Shown here: positions 1 to 8,560 of the stretch, piece after piece
Layout: each line of letters opens with the position of its first letter
Position numbering within the stretch: the stretch's first letter is position 1
Assembly (NCBI GenBank): GCA_002327525.1
Contig: DCWG01000147.1
Location: forward strand, 1-40,072
DNA: 40,072 bases
Reading direction: 5' to 3'
Source of the DNA: Gammaproteobacteria bacterium UBA2168
GTDB lineage: Bacteria; Pseudomonadota; Gammaproteobacteria; Pseudomonadales; Azotimanducaceae
The notes under the pieces: generated by a model
What the model saw: the letters and a program-made list of their open reading frames with translations, nothing else
What the model was told of the DNA's origin: nothing
Databases searched by the model: none
Made by a program: the position numbers and the translations under genes

Positions 1-1
1 A

Positions 2-1297
2 ACAACCGGCATCTGGCAGAGCGTGTGGCTCGAGGTGGTGCCGATGACGCGCATTGAATCTCTGCACATCCTCCCGGACTGGCCGAACGGTCGTTTCATT
101 GTGCTGCCGCGCTTCACCGCCCTCACAGCGGCGCACAAAATCCGTTGCATCGTATGCTCCGAGGGTGCCGAGGCAACCCGCGTCGAACAGGTCGCGGGCG
201 ACGGACTGCCGCTGGTGATCGATCTGTCCGCGCCGCGTGCCTGGTCACCGACGGATCCGCATCTGTACACACTGCGATTCGAACTCGAGAAAGACGCGGA
301 AGTAGTGGACGCCGTCGATTCCTACGCCGGACTGAGACAGTTCTGCGTCGAAGGCGACCGTTTCTTCCTGAACGGTGAGCCTATCTTCCTGCGGCTCGTG
401 CTCGACCAGGGTTTCTACCCGGACGGCTTGTGGACGGCCCCGAGCGATGAGGCCCTGCGGACCGACATCGAGCACGCGCTGGCGCTGGGTTTCAATGGAG
501 CGCGCTTGCATCAGAAGGTATTCGAAGAGCGTTTCCACTACTGGGCGGATCGTTTGGGTTACCTCACCTGGGGGGAATTTCCGGACTGGGGCCTCGAAGG
601 CATGAATTTCTTCCCGCCGCGAAAGGATCCGGTGTTCCAGGAGCGTGCGCTCGATAATCACCTGCGCGAGTGGTGTGAAGTGGTCGAACGAGACCGCAAC
701 CATCCCTCGATCATCACGTGGACCCCCTTCAACGAGGCAAACCGCCGGAAGGGCAGGGAGCGTCTGTACGATCGCACCATACGCAGGACCTACGCGCTCA
801 CCAAGACTCTCGACCCGACACGACCCGTTCACGACGCGAGCGGGTGGACTCACATCGCGACCGACATCTACAGCGTGCACGACTACGAACAGGATCCGAC
901 GCGCCTGCGTGAGACTTATGCCCAGGGTCCGACCGATGTGGGAGCCGCGCGCGAGCGTTTCGGCGGCGAACCCGGCGAGGCGTACGCCGGGCAACCCTTT
1001 GTGGTGGACGAGTACGGCGGCACATGGTGGACGGACGAGGACCGAGACGATACGAGTTGGGGCTATGGCGAACGCCCCGGTACCCTCGGTGAAGCACAGC
1101 AGCGCATCACGGCGCTCACCTCGGTGCTGCTGGACAACCCTTGTATCGCGGGGTTCTGCTACACGCAGCTGACCGACATCGAGCAGGAGCAGAACGGCCT
1201 TTATACCTATGACCGTCGACTGAAATACGACGCCGCGAAACTGCTCGAGACGTTCGCCGCACCAGCGGCCATCGAAAAGTCCGGCCGCTCACGATGA
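2..1297 (+). CDS. Glycoside hydrolase family 2 enzyme, 5'-truncated by the window edge
   Basis: This is the C-terminal part of a GH2 beta-glycosidase (beta-galactosidase/beta-glucuronidase superfamily). The frame is open from base 2 and starts with TTGIWQSVWLE, the typical end of the GH2 sugar-binding domain, so the GTG at 23 is not the true start and the gene begins outside the window. An immunoglobulin-like middle domain follows, then the TIM barrel. Counting from the GTG at 23, the acid/base Glu is residue 238 in NHPSIITWTPFNE, and the nucleophile Glu is residue 330 in VVDEYGG. No signal peptide can be judged because the N-terminus is missing. Substrate specificity cannot be read from the sequence. 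The gene converges on the LysE gene downstream, with a gap of about 40 bp. Confidence 0.9.
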   Translation, partial: TTGIWQSVWLEVVPMTRIESLHILPDWPNGRFIVLPRFTALTAAHKIRCIVCSEGAEATRVEQVAGDGLPLVIDLSAPRAWSPTDPHLYTLRFELEKDAEVVDAVDSYAGLRQFCVEGDRFFLNGEPIFLRLVLDQGFYPDGLWTAPSDEALRTDIEHALALGFNGARLHQKVFEERFHYWADRLGYLTWGEFPDWGLEGMNFFPPRKDPVFQERALDNHLREWCEVVERDRNHPSIITWTPFNEANRRKGRERLYDRTIRRTYALTKTLDPTRPVHDASGWTHIATDIYSVHDYEQDPTRLRETYAQGPTDVGAARERFGGEPGEAYAGQPFVVDEYGGTWWTDEDRDDTSWGYGERPGTLGEAQQRITALTSVLLDNPCIAGFCYTQLTDIEQEQNGLYTYDRRLKYDAAKLLETFAAPAAIEKSGRSR

Positions 1298-1338
1298 GCG
1301 AGTGAGCGGCCACCCGCCGGCAAGGGCTGCACGTCGGC

Positions 1339-1965
1339 TCACATCGACACCACTTCGCGCGCTGTTCTGGCCATCGTGACGATGGCGAGCGCCAGGAAGA
1401 TCACGGCCATCGCAATGTTGATCGGCCGTGCCTGGCGATGCAGAAAGGCGAGCGGCGGGCCAGTGGACAACAGCGCTGCCACCAGCACGTACCACAGCGT
1501 GTCGATCAGCCAACCGACACCGGCCATCGTGAACCGTGTACGGATGCCGAGTTCGTCGGCGAGCACGGATGAAAACACCGCCAGGAAGAAAACGGCAATC
1601 TTGGGATTCAGGATCGCGACCAGAAAACCTTCCGTGAAGCCTCGCGAGACCTTACCGGCCTCCCCCTGCGAAACTGTTGTCGGCGCCTTGAAACTCTGCC
1701 AGGCAAGATAGAGCAGCAGCAGAGCACCCAGCGCCTGAGTTATCGTGAAAACCGCTGGCGCCTCTCGCATGACGACCGCCAACCCGAAAATTACCGCCAG
1801 TGCATAGAGCCCGAATCCCAGTCCGTGCCCCACAGCACATCGAATGCCCTGCCAGCGCCCCCCTGTCATGGTGTTGCGCACGACGACCGCAAGACTCGGC
1901 CCGGGCGACATCGCACCGAGCACCAACAGGATTGCAGCAGGAGCGAGTGTCTGCAGATCTGTCAA
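1339..1965 (-). CDS. LysE/RhtB family amino-acid exporter
   Basis: This is a small integral membrane exporter of the LysE/RhtB family, which moves amino acids or derivatives out across the inner membrane. With a TTG start at 1965 it is 208 aa, the usual family length. The N-terminal region has the family signature GAMSPGPSLAVVVRNTM, followed by GRWQGIRCAVGHGLG and about six hydrophobic segments. The frame stays open upstream to 2313, but that extension overlaps the SnoaL-like pseudogene on the other strand and adds non-hydrophobic sequence, so it was not used. No ATG lies near the homology start, so the exact start is uncertain. The substrate cannot be inferred from the neighbours. Confidence 0.82.
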   Translation of the reverse strand: MTDLQTLAPAAILLVLGAMSPGPSLAVVVRNTMTGGRWQGIRCAVGHGLGFGLYALAVIFGLAVVMREAPAVFTITQALGALLLLYLAWQSFKAPTTVSQGEAGKVSRGFTEGFLVAILNPKIAVFFLAVFSSVLADELGIRTRFTMAGVGWLIDTLWYVLVAALLSTGPPLAFLHRQARPINIAMAVIFLALAIVTMARTAREVVSM

Positions 1966-2113
1966 TGTGCACCGTTTCCAGTGTTTGTGAACAACAACGA
2001 TGATATGTGAAAAGGATCCTGTGGTGGACACCTTCGTGTCTGCCAAAGCCCGCTGCAGACCTCCTTTTCGAGCCTTGTAGCTATACTGATCACTCACAAG
2101 GATGGGGAGGCAA

Positions 2114-2485
2114 ATGGGAACCGCGGAAAACAAAAAACTCGTCAGTAGGATCAGTTCAGGCGAGGTCGGTCTCCTCGACCTGTGGGACGAGGACGGTGTG
2201 TGGATCATTCCGGGGATGGCGACGTATCGTGGCAAACGGGACATCGCCGAGAAATTGCTGGGGCCTGTTGAAGAGCTCATGGAATCCATGGGCAGTGTAG
2301 AGGTGAACAACATGATCGCGGACGGCGACTACGTCGTGGTCGATCAACAGGCTAAGGACCGTATGACGAAAACCGGCAAACCCTACAACAATACCTAGCG
2401 CATGGTTTACAAGATCGTCGACGGCAGGGTAGTTCAGCTTACCGAGTATTGTGACACGGCGCTGGCAAGGTCCGTATTTTTCTAG
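2114..2485 (+). pseudogene. SnoaL-like (NTF2 fold) protein interrupted by an in-frame TAG
   Basis: A GGGGAGG ribosome-binding site at 2104-2110 precedes ATG 2114. The protein reads as a SnoaL/ketosteroid-isomerase-like NTF2-fold domain (GEVGLLDLWDEDGVWIIPG, then RGKRDIAEKL). An amber codon at 2396-2398 follows GKPYNNT. After it the same frame continues as RMVYKIVDGRVVQLTEYCDT to a TAG at 2483-2485, which is the normal C-terminal end of this family. In relatives the interrupted position is usually an aromatic residue, so a TAC-to-TAG mutation explains the stop. The truncated product would lack the last beta strands. It sits beside two other broken genes, which supports decay rather than programmed readthrough. 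Confidence 0.72.
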
Positions 2486-2541
2486 ACCAGCGATTCACCC
2501 TGTCGTCAGACTCCGCCGGGTCCCGTTACTAGCGTGCGCAT

Positions 2542-2690
2542 ATGGAAACTCTCGTCGAACAGATCATCAAGCATGGGTACTGGATTGTGCTGTTCTGGGT
2601 CTTCCTGGGTCTTCCTGGGTCTTCCTGGATCAGCTCGCATTGCCGGTTCCGGCCTTACCCATGGTGCTGGCTGTGGGCGAGGCCTCATCC
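2542..2690 (+). pseudogene. DedA-family membrane protein remnant, frameshifted by a 10-bp triplication
   Basis: The sequence starts METLVEQIIKHGYWIVLFW, typical of DedA/SNARE-associated membrane proteins. It then enters three tandem copies of the 10-mer CTGGGTCTTC at 2595-2624. Removing two copies restores one frame that reads VFLDQLALPVPALPMVLAVG, the conserved DedA segment with its membrane re-entrant motif. The 20 extra bases shift the frame, and the rest of the gene (about 150 further residues) is absent. The long open frame running from here into the dienelactone hydrolase is a chance fusion and not a real protein. Confidence 0.7.
2595..2624 (+). repeat. 10-bp unit in three perfect tandem copies
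   Basis: The unit CTGGGTCTTC occurs at 2595-2604, 2605-2614 and 2615-2624, followed by a partial copy (CTGGAT). It lies inside the DedA remnant and is the direct cause of its frameshift. Slipped-strand mispairing is the likely origin. Confidence 0.9.
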
Positions 2691-2724
2691 CACGGACCCG
2701 GAGCAACGCCTATTCGACAACCGG

Positions 2725-2989
2725 TGGTATACAAGTCCCGCATCGCTCGAGAACGGAACCGAGCGCGACATGGGCGGCACCGCGGAAGTACAACGCAGCT
2801 TGCTCGTATTTGAGAGCGGCGCCTTCATCGACCCTGCCATCGAAGACGATGTTCGAGTGTTCGTCACGCAAACAACGCGGATTTCGTTCACGCGGCTTCA
2901 AGAGCGTGTATCTCGCGAAGCCGGAGACACGCATTCGGCGCTATCACGAACTCATCAACAATTACATCGAGGGACGGCTAGCGAAATAG
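2725..2989 (+). pseudogene. Probable C-terminal remnant of a ring-hydroxylating oxygenase large subunit
   Basis: Two adjoining frames together read as one decayed protein end. The first contains GGTAEVQRSLLVFESGAFID then PAIEDDVRVFVTQ. After a one-base shift near 2868 the next frame gives QRGFRSRGFKSVYLAKPE then RIRRYHELINNYIEG, ending at TAG 2987-2989. The order 'DP..EDDVRV...QRG..S..F....E.RIR.YH' resembles the C-terminal end of Rieske non-haem iron oxygenase alpha subunits, but no Rieske centre or iron ligands remain, so the assignment is tentative. It directly follows the DedA remnant and has no start of its own. Confidence 0.4.
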
Positions 2990-3129
2990 TCATTGCTGCT
3001 TCGAGAATAGAACGGGGCATCGAGATAACCGACCACTATGATGCACGGGCCCCCAACTGCGGATTTCGAGGTATTCTTCTTCCCACGACCCGAAACCCAC
3101 CGACAACGCACAAGGGCAGGAGAAACCAG

Positions 3130-3861
3130 ATGATCGAACGACAGGTCGAAATCGAAACCCGTGACGGAAGCATGACGACGTTCGAGTTTCATCCCGAGGA
3201 AGGCGGCCCGTACCCGGTGGTGCTGTACCTGATGGATGCACCGAGCATACGGCCAGCACTGAAGGACATGGCATCGAGGCTGGCCAGCGCCGGATACTAC
3301 GTTCTACTGCCTTTCCTCTACTACCGGGCGAGCCCCTACCGCGAGTTCGGCGCGAGCGACGAGGACATGCACGAACGTCGCGAACTCATGCAGGGCGTCA
3401 CGCGAGATGGCATCATCGGTGACGCCGAAGCCATGCTCGCTTTCGCAGCAAACAATGAAAAGGCTGAAACGAACGCCAAGATTGGTGCCGTCGGTTTCTG
3501 TATGAGCGGGCCGCTGGTGATGGCGTTGGCACAGGCCATGCCAGACCGGGTGGCGGCCATCGCTTCCGTTCATGGTGCATGGGTCGTCACCGACAAAGAG
3601 GACTCACCGCACACTCAGATAGACGCGATCAGGGCGGAAGTCTACTTCGGCTGGGCGGACAACGATCCGACGGCTACCGCCGAAGAGATGCAGATCATGG
3701 ACAACGCCATGACCGAAGCGGGAATCAACTATCGAATCGAATTCATGGAAGGCGCACTACACGGTTTCGCCCCCCCCGGAGGAGAACGATACAACCGCGA
3801 TGCTTCCGAAAGGCACTGGGAGCGGGTGCATGATCTGTTCAGAAGAAATCTGGGGCACTAG
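3130..3861 (+). CDS. Dienelactone hydrolase family protein
   Basis: A 243-aa alpha/beta hydrolase of the dienelactone hydrolase family, which opens enol-lactones or similar esters in the cytoplasm. The nucleophile is Cys124 in GFCMSG. The likely acid is Asp177 in FGWAD, and the base is His211 in GALHGFAPP, which together form the family's Cys-Asp-His triad. No signal peptide is seen. ATG 3130 is chosen because AGGAGA lies six bases upstream and homology starts there. A longer open frame from 2542 passes through pseudogene sequence and should be ignored. The gene ends 33 bp before the PQQ dehydrogenase and probably begins the operon. Confidence 0.87.
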   Translation: MIERQVEIETRDGSMTTFEFHPEEGGPYPVVLYLMDAPSIRPALKDMASRLASAGYYVLLPFLYYRASPYREFGASDEDMHERRELMQGVTRDGIIGDAEAMLAFAANNEKAETNAKIGAVGFCMSGPLVMALAQAMPDRVAAIASVHGAWVVTDKEDSPHTQIDAIRAEVYFGWADNDPTATAEEMQIMDNAMTEAGINYRIEFMEGALHGFAPPGGERYNRDASERHWERVHDLFRRNLGH

Positions 3862-3894
3862 TGGGCCGCGCACAAGCCTAGAACCGGGGAGGTT

Positions 3895-6075
3895 ATGCAA
3901 CACACCATTCGACGAATATGCGGTGTCAGTGTTGCGCTGGTCGCGCTCGCTGGTTGTGATGCCGGTACACCCCCCGCAGTGCCCGCCCAGGCGGGTGCCG
4001 TCGACGACGCGCGTATCATCGCAGCCTCCGCCAGCGAGCCCGGTAGTTGGCTGACCTACGGTCAGACCTACAAGGAACAGCGCTTTTCCAACCTCACGCA
4101 GATCACGCCGGACAATGTCGCCGACCTCGGCCTCGCGTGGAGCAAACCCATCGGCGACTGGAACATGCGCATGCAGGGTACGCCGCTGGTCGTGGATGGA
4201 GTGATGTACGTGACCAATGGCTGGAGTGTGGTGTATGCACTCGACGCCGTGAGCGGGGACGAAATCTGGTCATACGATCCGCAAGTGGATCGCGGCTACG
4301 TCAAGTTGGCCTGCTGCGGACCTGCTCACAATCGGGGGGTGGCCGTCTACGAGGGCAAAGTGTTCGTCGGCACTTTCGATGGGCGGCTGCTCGCCATCAA
4401 CGCTGGGACGGGTGAGAAGGTCTGGGACGTCGACACCTGGCATCCCTCTGCGCTCGGCCGCTTCAACGTCACGGGAGCACCGCGCGCGGCGGCAGGAAAG
4501 GTATTCATCGGCCAGGGCAGTTCCGAATCCGGGCACCGACGCGGCTACGTCACCGCGTACGACACCGATACGGGTGAGGTCGCGTGGCGTTTCTACCTGG
4601 TTCCGGGTGATCCGAACGAGCCGTTCGAACACCCCGAAATGGAGATGGCCGCAAAGACATGGGGTGGCGAATGGTGGAAATACGGCGGTGGCGGCACTGC
4701 CTGGAACTCACTGGTCTACGATGAGGATTTCAACAGCCTGTACATCGGTGTGGGCAACGGCGCACCCTGGCCGCGTGACATCCGTTCACCGGGACGCGGC
4801 GATGACCTGTTTCTTACCGCGATCGTCTCGGTGGACGTCGATACCGGCCGCATGAACTGGTACTACCAGACGGTACCTGGCGACAACTGGGACTACAGCG
4901 CGGCAATGGACATCACGCTCGGCGAACTTGAGGTCGACGGTTTTGAACGCAAGGTGCTGCTGCAGGCGCCGAAGAACGGCTTCTTCTACGTGCTCGATCG
5001 CAGCAGCGGCAAACTGTTGCGGGCACACCCGTATACCGAGGGCATCACGTGGGCGACCCACATCGACATCGAGACCGCTCGGCCGGTAGAGAACCCGGCC
5101 GTGCGTTACGAGGACAAACCGCAGTGGATACTGCCGGCCAACGCCGGTGCTCACAACTGGGAACCGCAGTCCTGGGATCAGTCGAAAGGCCTGATGTATT
5201 TCTACTACCACGACTACGCCAATTTTTATTCGCTGGATGAGACCTTTGTGAAGACCGGTATCTACGAGATTCGCGAGCGGGGCCTGAGCCTCGGCTGGGG
5301 CGAGGGAGAGTACCGCCGCAAACTGATCGAGCAGGCAGATCCGCGACCGGAATCGGTGGGATTTCTCGGCGCATTCGACCCGCTAACCGGTCGATACGAA
5401 TGGCGCCACCGGCTCGACTCCGTCTTCAACGGCGGCGTACTCGCTACCACCACTGGGCTGCTGTTTCAGGGGGAAGGAAACGGGCAGTTCGTCGCACGCA
5501 GTACCGAGAGCGGGCAGCCGATCTGGCGCTTCGACGCAGTGGGCAGTTTTTCTTCCTCGTTGATCAGCTACCAGATCGACGACGTGCAGTACCTTGCAAC
5601 CATGATCACCGGCAACCGGTCGATCGATCTGCCGGGTACGCTACTCGTCTTCAAGCTGGGTGGCACACAGCAAATGGACGTCGAGGAAGTCACCGAGCTG
5701 GAGATTCCGCCACAACCAGAGGTGGAAGTCACCGTAGAGTCCTATACCGAGGGAGATTCGCTGTACCACATGCACTGCGCCACGTGTCACCGCGGTATCG
5801 GCATACCATCCATCGTTGCCACCGCGCCGGCACCCGATCTGCGGGCAATGACACAAGCGACTCACGCGCAATACAACGCCATCGTTCTCGAAGGGATGCG
5901 TGAAGATGTCGGCATGCCGGGCTTTTCGGGTACGCTGGATGAAGCCGATGCGGACGCCATCCGCGACTTCCTGGTCATACAGGCAAACCAGTTGCGGGAT
6001 TTTCAGGATTCACGGCGGCGTGCTGGTGCCAGGCGTGCAGCACACGAACACGAGGGTGCGAATTCCGGGGAATAA
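3895..6075 (+). CDS. PQQ-dependent alcohol dehydrogenase with C-terminal cytochrome c (quinohaemoprotein lipoprotein)
   Basis: A 726-aa periplasmic quinohaemoprotein that oxidises an alcohol or similar substrate with PQQ and passes electrons to its own haem. The N-terminus is a lipoprotein signal with lipobox LAGC near residue 20, so it is likely anchored in a membrane. The eight-bladed propeller has the vicinal Cys140-Cys141 pair typical of PQQ alcohol dehydrogenases. It also has a GVGNGAPW...RSPGRGDDLF metal/PQQ site region and the probable catalytic Asp333 in GDNWDYS. The C-terminal cytochrome c domain has C628-A-T-C631-H632 and a Met ligand in GMPGF. GGGGAGG precedes ATG 3895. The substrate is unknown. 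It is the first of three PQQ enzymes in the window. Confidence 0.93.
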   Translation: MQHTIRRICGVSVALVALAGCDAGTPPAVPAQAGAVDDARIIAASASEPGSWLTYGQTYKEQRFSNLTQITPDNVADLGLAWSKPIGDWNMRMQGTPLVVDGVMYVTNGWSVVYALDAVSGDEIWSYDPQVDRGYVKLACCGPAHNRGVAVYEGKVFVGTFDGRLLAINAGTGEKVWDVDTWHPSALGRFNVTGAPRAAAGKVFIGQGSSESGHRRGYVTAYDTDTGEVAWRFYLVPGDPNEPFEHPEMEMAAKTWGGEWWKYGGGGTAWNSLVYDEDFNSLYIGVGNGAPWPRDIRSPGRGDDLFLTAIVSVDVDTGRMNWYYQTVPGDNWDYSAAMDITLGELEVDGFERKVLLQAPKNGFFYVLDRSSGKLLRAHPYTEGITWATHIDIETARPVENPAVRYEDKPQWILPANAGAHNWEPQSWDQSKGLMYFYYHDYANFYSLDETFVKTGIYEIRERGLSLGWGEGEYRRKLIEQADPRPESVGFLGAFDPLTGRYEWRHRLDSVFNGGVLATTTGLLFQGEGNGQFVARSTESGQPIWRFDAVGSFSSSLISYQIDDVQYLATMITGNRSIDLPGTLLVFKLGGTQQMDVEEVTELEIPPQPEVEVTVESYTEGDSLYHMHCATCHRGIGIPSIVATAPAPDLRAMTQATHAQYNAIVLEGMREDVGMPGFSGTLDEADADAIRDFLVIQANQLRDFQDSRRRAGARRAAHEHEGANSGE

Positions 6076-6087
6076 CAGGAGAGACGA

Positions 6088-7122
6088 ATGACATACCGAA
6101 CTCTGCGGGGAGCGCTGCTATGCGCTGCGCTGTCAGCCCTGCCATCCATCTGGGCAGCGGCCGGCGAAGCCGATGTGCTCGAAACCGATACCCACAGGTT
6201 TACCGAAGTGCGCAACGACATCTGGCTCGCCCAGGGGACGGCACCCGTGTTTAACAGCAATTCGCTGGTGATCGTCAATGACGACGATGTTGTGGTAGTG
6301 GACTCGCATGTGACACCGTCGAAGGCCCGCGACCTCATCGCCGCGATCAAAGTGCTGACGCCCAAACCGATTACGGCGCTCATCAATTCCCATCACCACT
6401 GGGACCACGCCCACGGCAATCAGGAATTCGACGGTATTCCAATAATCGGGCATGAATTCACCTACACCAGGCTGGCCACCGCGCCCCTGGACGAACCCAC
6501 GTATGTAAACGGCCTAAAAGGCAACGACGATATTCTGCGCCGCGTCAAAGAAGGTATCGCCAGTACGACGGATCCCAAGCGCAAACAGGAACTGGAAACC
6601 TACCTCGAGCTCTTCACCGCTCACGTCGGAGATTTCGATGAAATCGACCCGGTCCCGCCCACCATCACGCTCAGTGAACGGATGACGCTCTACCGCGGGA
6701 TGCGTGAAATTCAGATCATCTTCCTAGGACGCGCGCACACCGGCGGCGACGTTGTCGTGTACTTTCCTGAGGACCGACTGGTGTTCACCGGTGACGTCGC
6801 GTTCGCGGGCCCTTCATACCTCGGCGACGGCTTCGTGGACGAGTGGCCTCAGACCCTCGACAACCTGAAAGCGCTCGATTTCGACGTGTTCGTGCCCGGG
6901 CACGGGTTCCCGGTTACCGATCTGCGGCGCATCGATCTGGTGCAGGAGTTCTACCGCGATCTATGGGCCAAAGCGGCGGCCATGCATGCCCGGGGAATCG
7001 ATGCGCAGACCGCCGCCCGAACCATCGATCTCACCAATCATACGGAGATTCCTGTGAGCGAGGTTGGTGCCAGCCAGCTGTCGATCGATCGGATCTATCA
7101 CCGGCTGGATCATCCGGACTGA
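6088..7122 (+). CDS. Exported metallo-beta-lactamase-fold hydrolase
   Basis: A 344-aa MBL-fold metallohydrolase starting 12 bp after the PQQ dehydrogenase, with a Sec signal peptide ending near residue 25 (SALPSIWAAAGEA). The zinc motif HxHxDH is His102, His104, Asp106 and His107 in NSHHHWDHAHGN. Further ligands lie in GRAHTGGD and LVFTGDVAF, with a final His in VPGHGFPV. Proteins of this kind are often found beside PQQ dehydrogenases, sometimes as PqqB-like or 'quinoprotein relay' hydrolases. Here the substrate is unknown, and a beta-lactamase role is not implied. Confidence 0.88.
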   Translation: MTYRTLRGALLCAALSALPSIWAAAGEADVLETDTHRFTEVRNDIWLAQGTAPVFNSNSLVIVNDDDVVVVDSHVTPSKARDLIAAIKVLTPKPITALINSHHHWDHAHGNQEFDGIPIIGHEFTYTRLATAPLDEPTYVNGLKGNDDILRRVKEGIASTTDPKRKQELETYLELFTAHVGDFDEIDPVPPTITLSERMTLYRGMREIQIIFLGRAHTGGDVVVYFPEDRLVFTGDVAFAGPSYLGDGFVDEWPQTLDNLKALDFDVFVPGHGFPVTDLRRIDLVQEFYRDLWAKAAAMHARGIDAQTAARTIDLTNHTEIPVSEVGASQLSIDRIYHRLDHPD

Positions 7123-7203
7123 ATGGAGCGCGCTCCCCGATCCGCGCGGAAATCGATTTCACGGTACGATTAGAGAAACGACGACAACATGAGGAGAATC
7201 ACC

Positions 7204-7680
7204 ATGACGCGCGCTGATCGCTGCTTCATCAGCCTGATCGCACTGACCTCTGGATTAGCCATGTTGCCGCCGGGCGTCCACGCACACCACGCGTTCTCGT
7301 CGGAATTCGACGCAAACCGACCTTTTCTGGTGCAGGGCAAGGTGGTGAAAATCGAATGGATCAATCCGCACAGCTGGATACACGTGGACGTGCCGCAGGA
7401 CGATGGCACAGTGGTACCCTGGATGATGGAAGGCGGAACGCCCAACTCACTGTTGCGCGCGGGACTCACCCGCAAGGCGCTAACGGTGGGCGCTCAGATC
7501 GTGGTGCGCGGCTACCAGAGCAAGGATCCGGATTGCGAACCCAAGTGCCGCGGTAGCGGCCGCGACATCACTTTTCCTGGTGGCCAGCGTCTGTTCATGG
7601 GTTCGAGCGGCACCGGGGCACCGCGAGACGGCGCCGACCCGAACGAACGCAGCGTCGACCAGGCGCTGCCGGAGCAGTAG
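7204..7680 (+). CDS. DUF6152-type exported protein
   Basis: A small secreted protein of about 158 aa. A signal peptide (LTSGLAMLPPGVHA) is followed by HHAFSSEFD, then GKVVKIEWINPHSWIHVDV, a pattern I know from the DUF6152 family. The fold is probably an OB-like beta barrel, judging by GTPNSLLRAGLT and VGAQIVVRGYQSKD. No catalytic residues are recognised. Two Cys (DCEPKC) may pair. ATG 7204 is preferred over ATG 7189 because GAGGAGA lies just upstream of it. It sits directly before two other exported proteins, and this family often travels with them. Function is unknown. Confidence 0.75.
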   Translation: MTRADRCFISLIALTSGLAMLPPGVHAHHAFSSEFDANRPFLVQGKVVKIEWINPHSWIHVDVPQDDGTVVPWMMEGGTPNSLLRAGLTRKALTVGAQIVVRGYQSKDPDCEPKCRGSGRDITFPGGQRLFMGSSGTGAPRDGADPNERSVDQALPEQ

Positions 7681-7686
7681 CAGGTG

Positions 7687-8550
7687 ATGTCATTGTTAAA
7701 ACTCTTTGCCAGATCTCCGCGCACGCTCACGGTGCTCGCCGTGGCGTTGCTCTTTGGCCTGCCCGGCTGCTCGGCAGAGGAGCAAGCCAAAAACGACCCT
7801 GCGGTAGCCCTACCAGCGCAGAAGCCTGACCTGAACGGTCTCTGGCAGGCCGTCGGTACCGCACACTGGAACCTGGAGGGTGGTCACGCCGCGAAGGGTC
7901 CGGCGACCATCGTGCTCGGAGCATTCGGTGCGATTCCGGCCGGTCACAGTTATGTCGAAGGCGGCGTGATCCCCTATACCCAGGAGGCGCAAGTCCAGCG
8001 CGAGGCCTATCGGGGTGAATGGAACCGTTGGGATCCTGCGGTAAAGTGCTTCATTCCCGGCATTCCACGACAAACCTACATGCCTCTGCCTTTCCACATC
8101 GTGCAGTCGGACACCAAGATCTTCATGGCCTACGAGTGGGGCAGCAACAGCCGCATCGTACATCTCGACCGTCCCGGCACCACTGCAGAGCTGCCCTCCT
8201 GGCTAGGATATTCGCTGGGACACTGGGAAGGCGACACCCTGGTGGTGGAGGTCACCGACCAGGTTTCTGACACCTGGTTCGACGCCACCGGCAGCTGGCA
8301 TAGCGATCAGCTGAAGGTAACCGAACGCTACACGCCCATGGGCGAGAACCACATCGAATACGAGGCGACCATTGAAGATCCTCAGGTATTCACACGCCCG
8401 TGGACGATCAGGCTGCCGCTCTACCGCCGTGTCGAAAGCAATGCCCGTCTGCTGGAATTCAAATGTGTGCCGTTCGCGGAGGATGCTATGTACGGGCACC
8501 TGCGCAAGGGGGCGGACAGCACCCAGCCCACCCTCAAGAATCTCTACTAG
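7687..8550 (+). CDS. Lipoprotein of unknown function, part of the PQQ operon
   Basis: A lipoprotein of about 287 aa. The signal ends in lipobox LPGC near residue 27, followed by a short linker and then KPDLNGLWQA. The body contains CFIPGIPRQTYMPLPF, a long stretch on SRIVHLDRPG, GHWEGDTLVVEVT and a late ERYTPMGENHIEYE segment. The last two motifs are shared with the next gene and with the gene at 34717, so these are probably one broad superfamily of exported beta-rich proteins. No enzyme motif is seen. The start is GTG 7684 or ATG 7687, six bases after the previous stop, so translation is probably coupled. Confidence 0.7.
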   Translation: MSLLKLFARSPRTLTVLAVALLFGLPGCSAEEQAKNDPAVALPAQKPDLNGLWQAVGTAHWNLEGGHAAKGPATIVLGAFGAIPAGHSYVEGGVIPYTQEAQVQREAYRGEWNRWDPAVKCFIPGIPRQTYMPLPFHIVQSDTKIFMAYEWGSNSRIVHLDRPGTTAELPSWLGYSLGHWEGDTLVVEVTDQVSDTWFDATGSWHSDQLKVTERYTPMGENHIEYEATIEDPQVFTRPWTIRLPLYRRVESNARLLEFKCVPFAEDAMYGHLRKGADSTQPTLKNLY

Positions 8551-8560
8551 CGAGGTTGCG

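Noticed and set aside
245..994. Long minus-strand frame opposite the GH2 gene
   Set aside because: It is a shadow of the GH2 reading frame, with no recognisable family.
2396..2398. TAG in the SnoaL-like gene as a recoded codon (for example pyrrolysine)
   Set aside because: No Pyl system is visible, the position is not catalytic, and the surrounding genes are decayed. A nonsense mutation is simpler.
2542..3861. A single 439-aa protein including the dienelactone hydrolase
   Set aside because: Its first two thirds are a DedA remnant and an oxygenase remnant. The hydrolase has its own ribosome-binding site and start at 3130.
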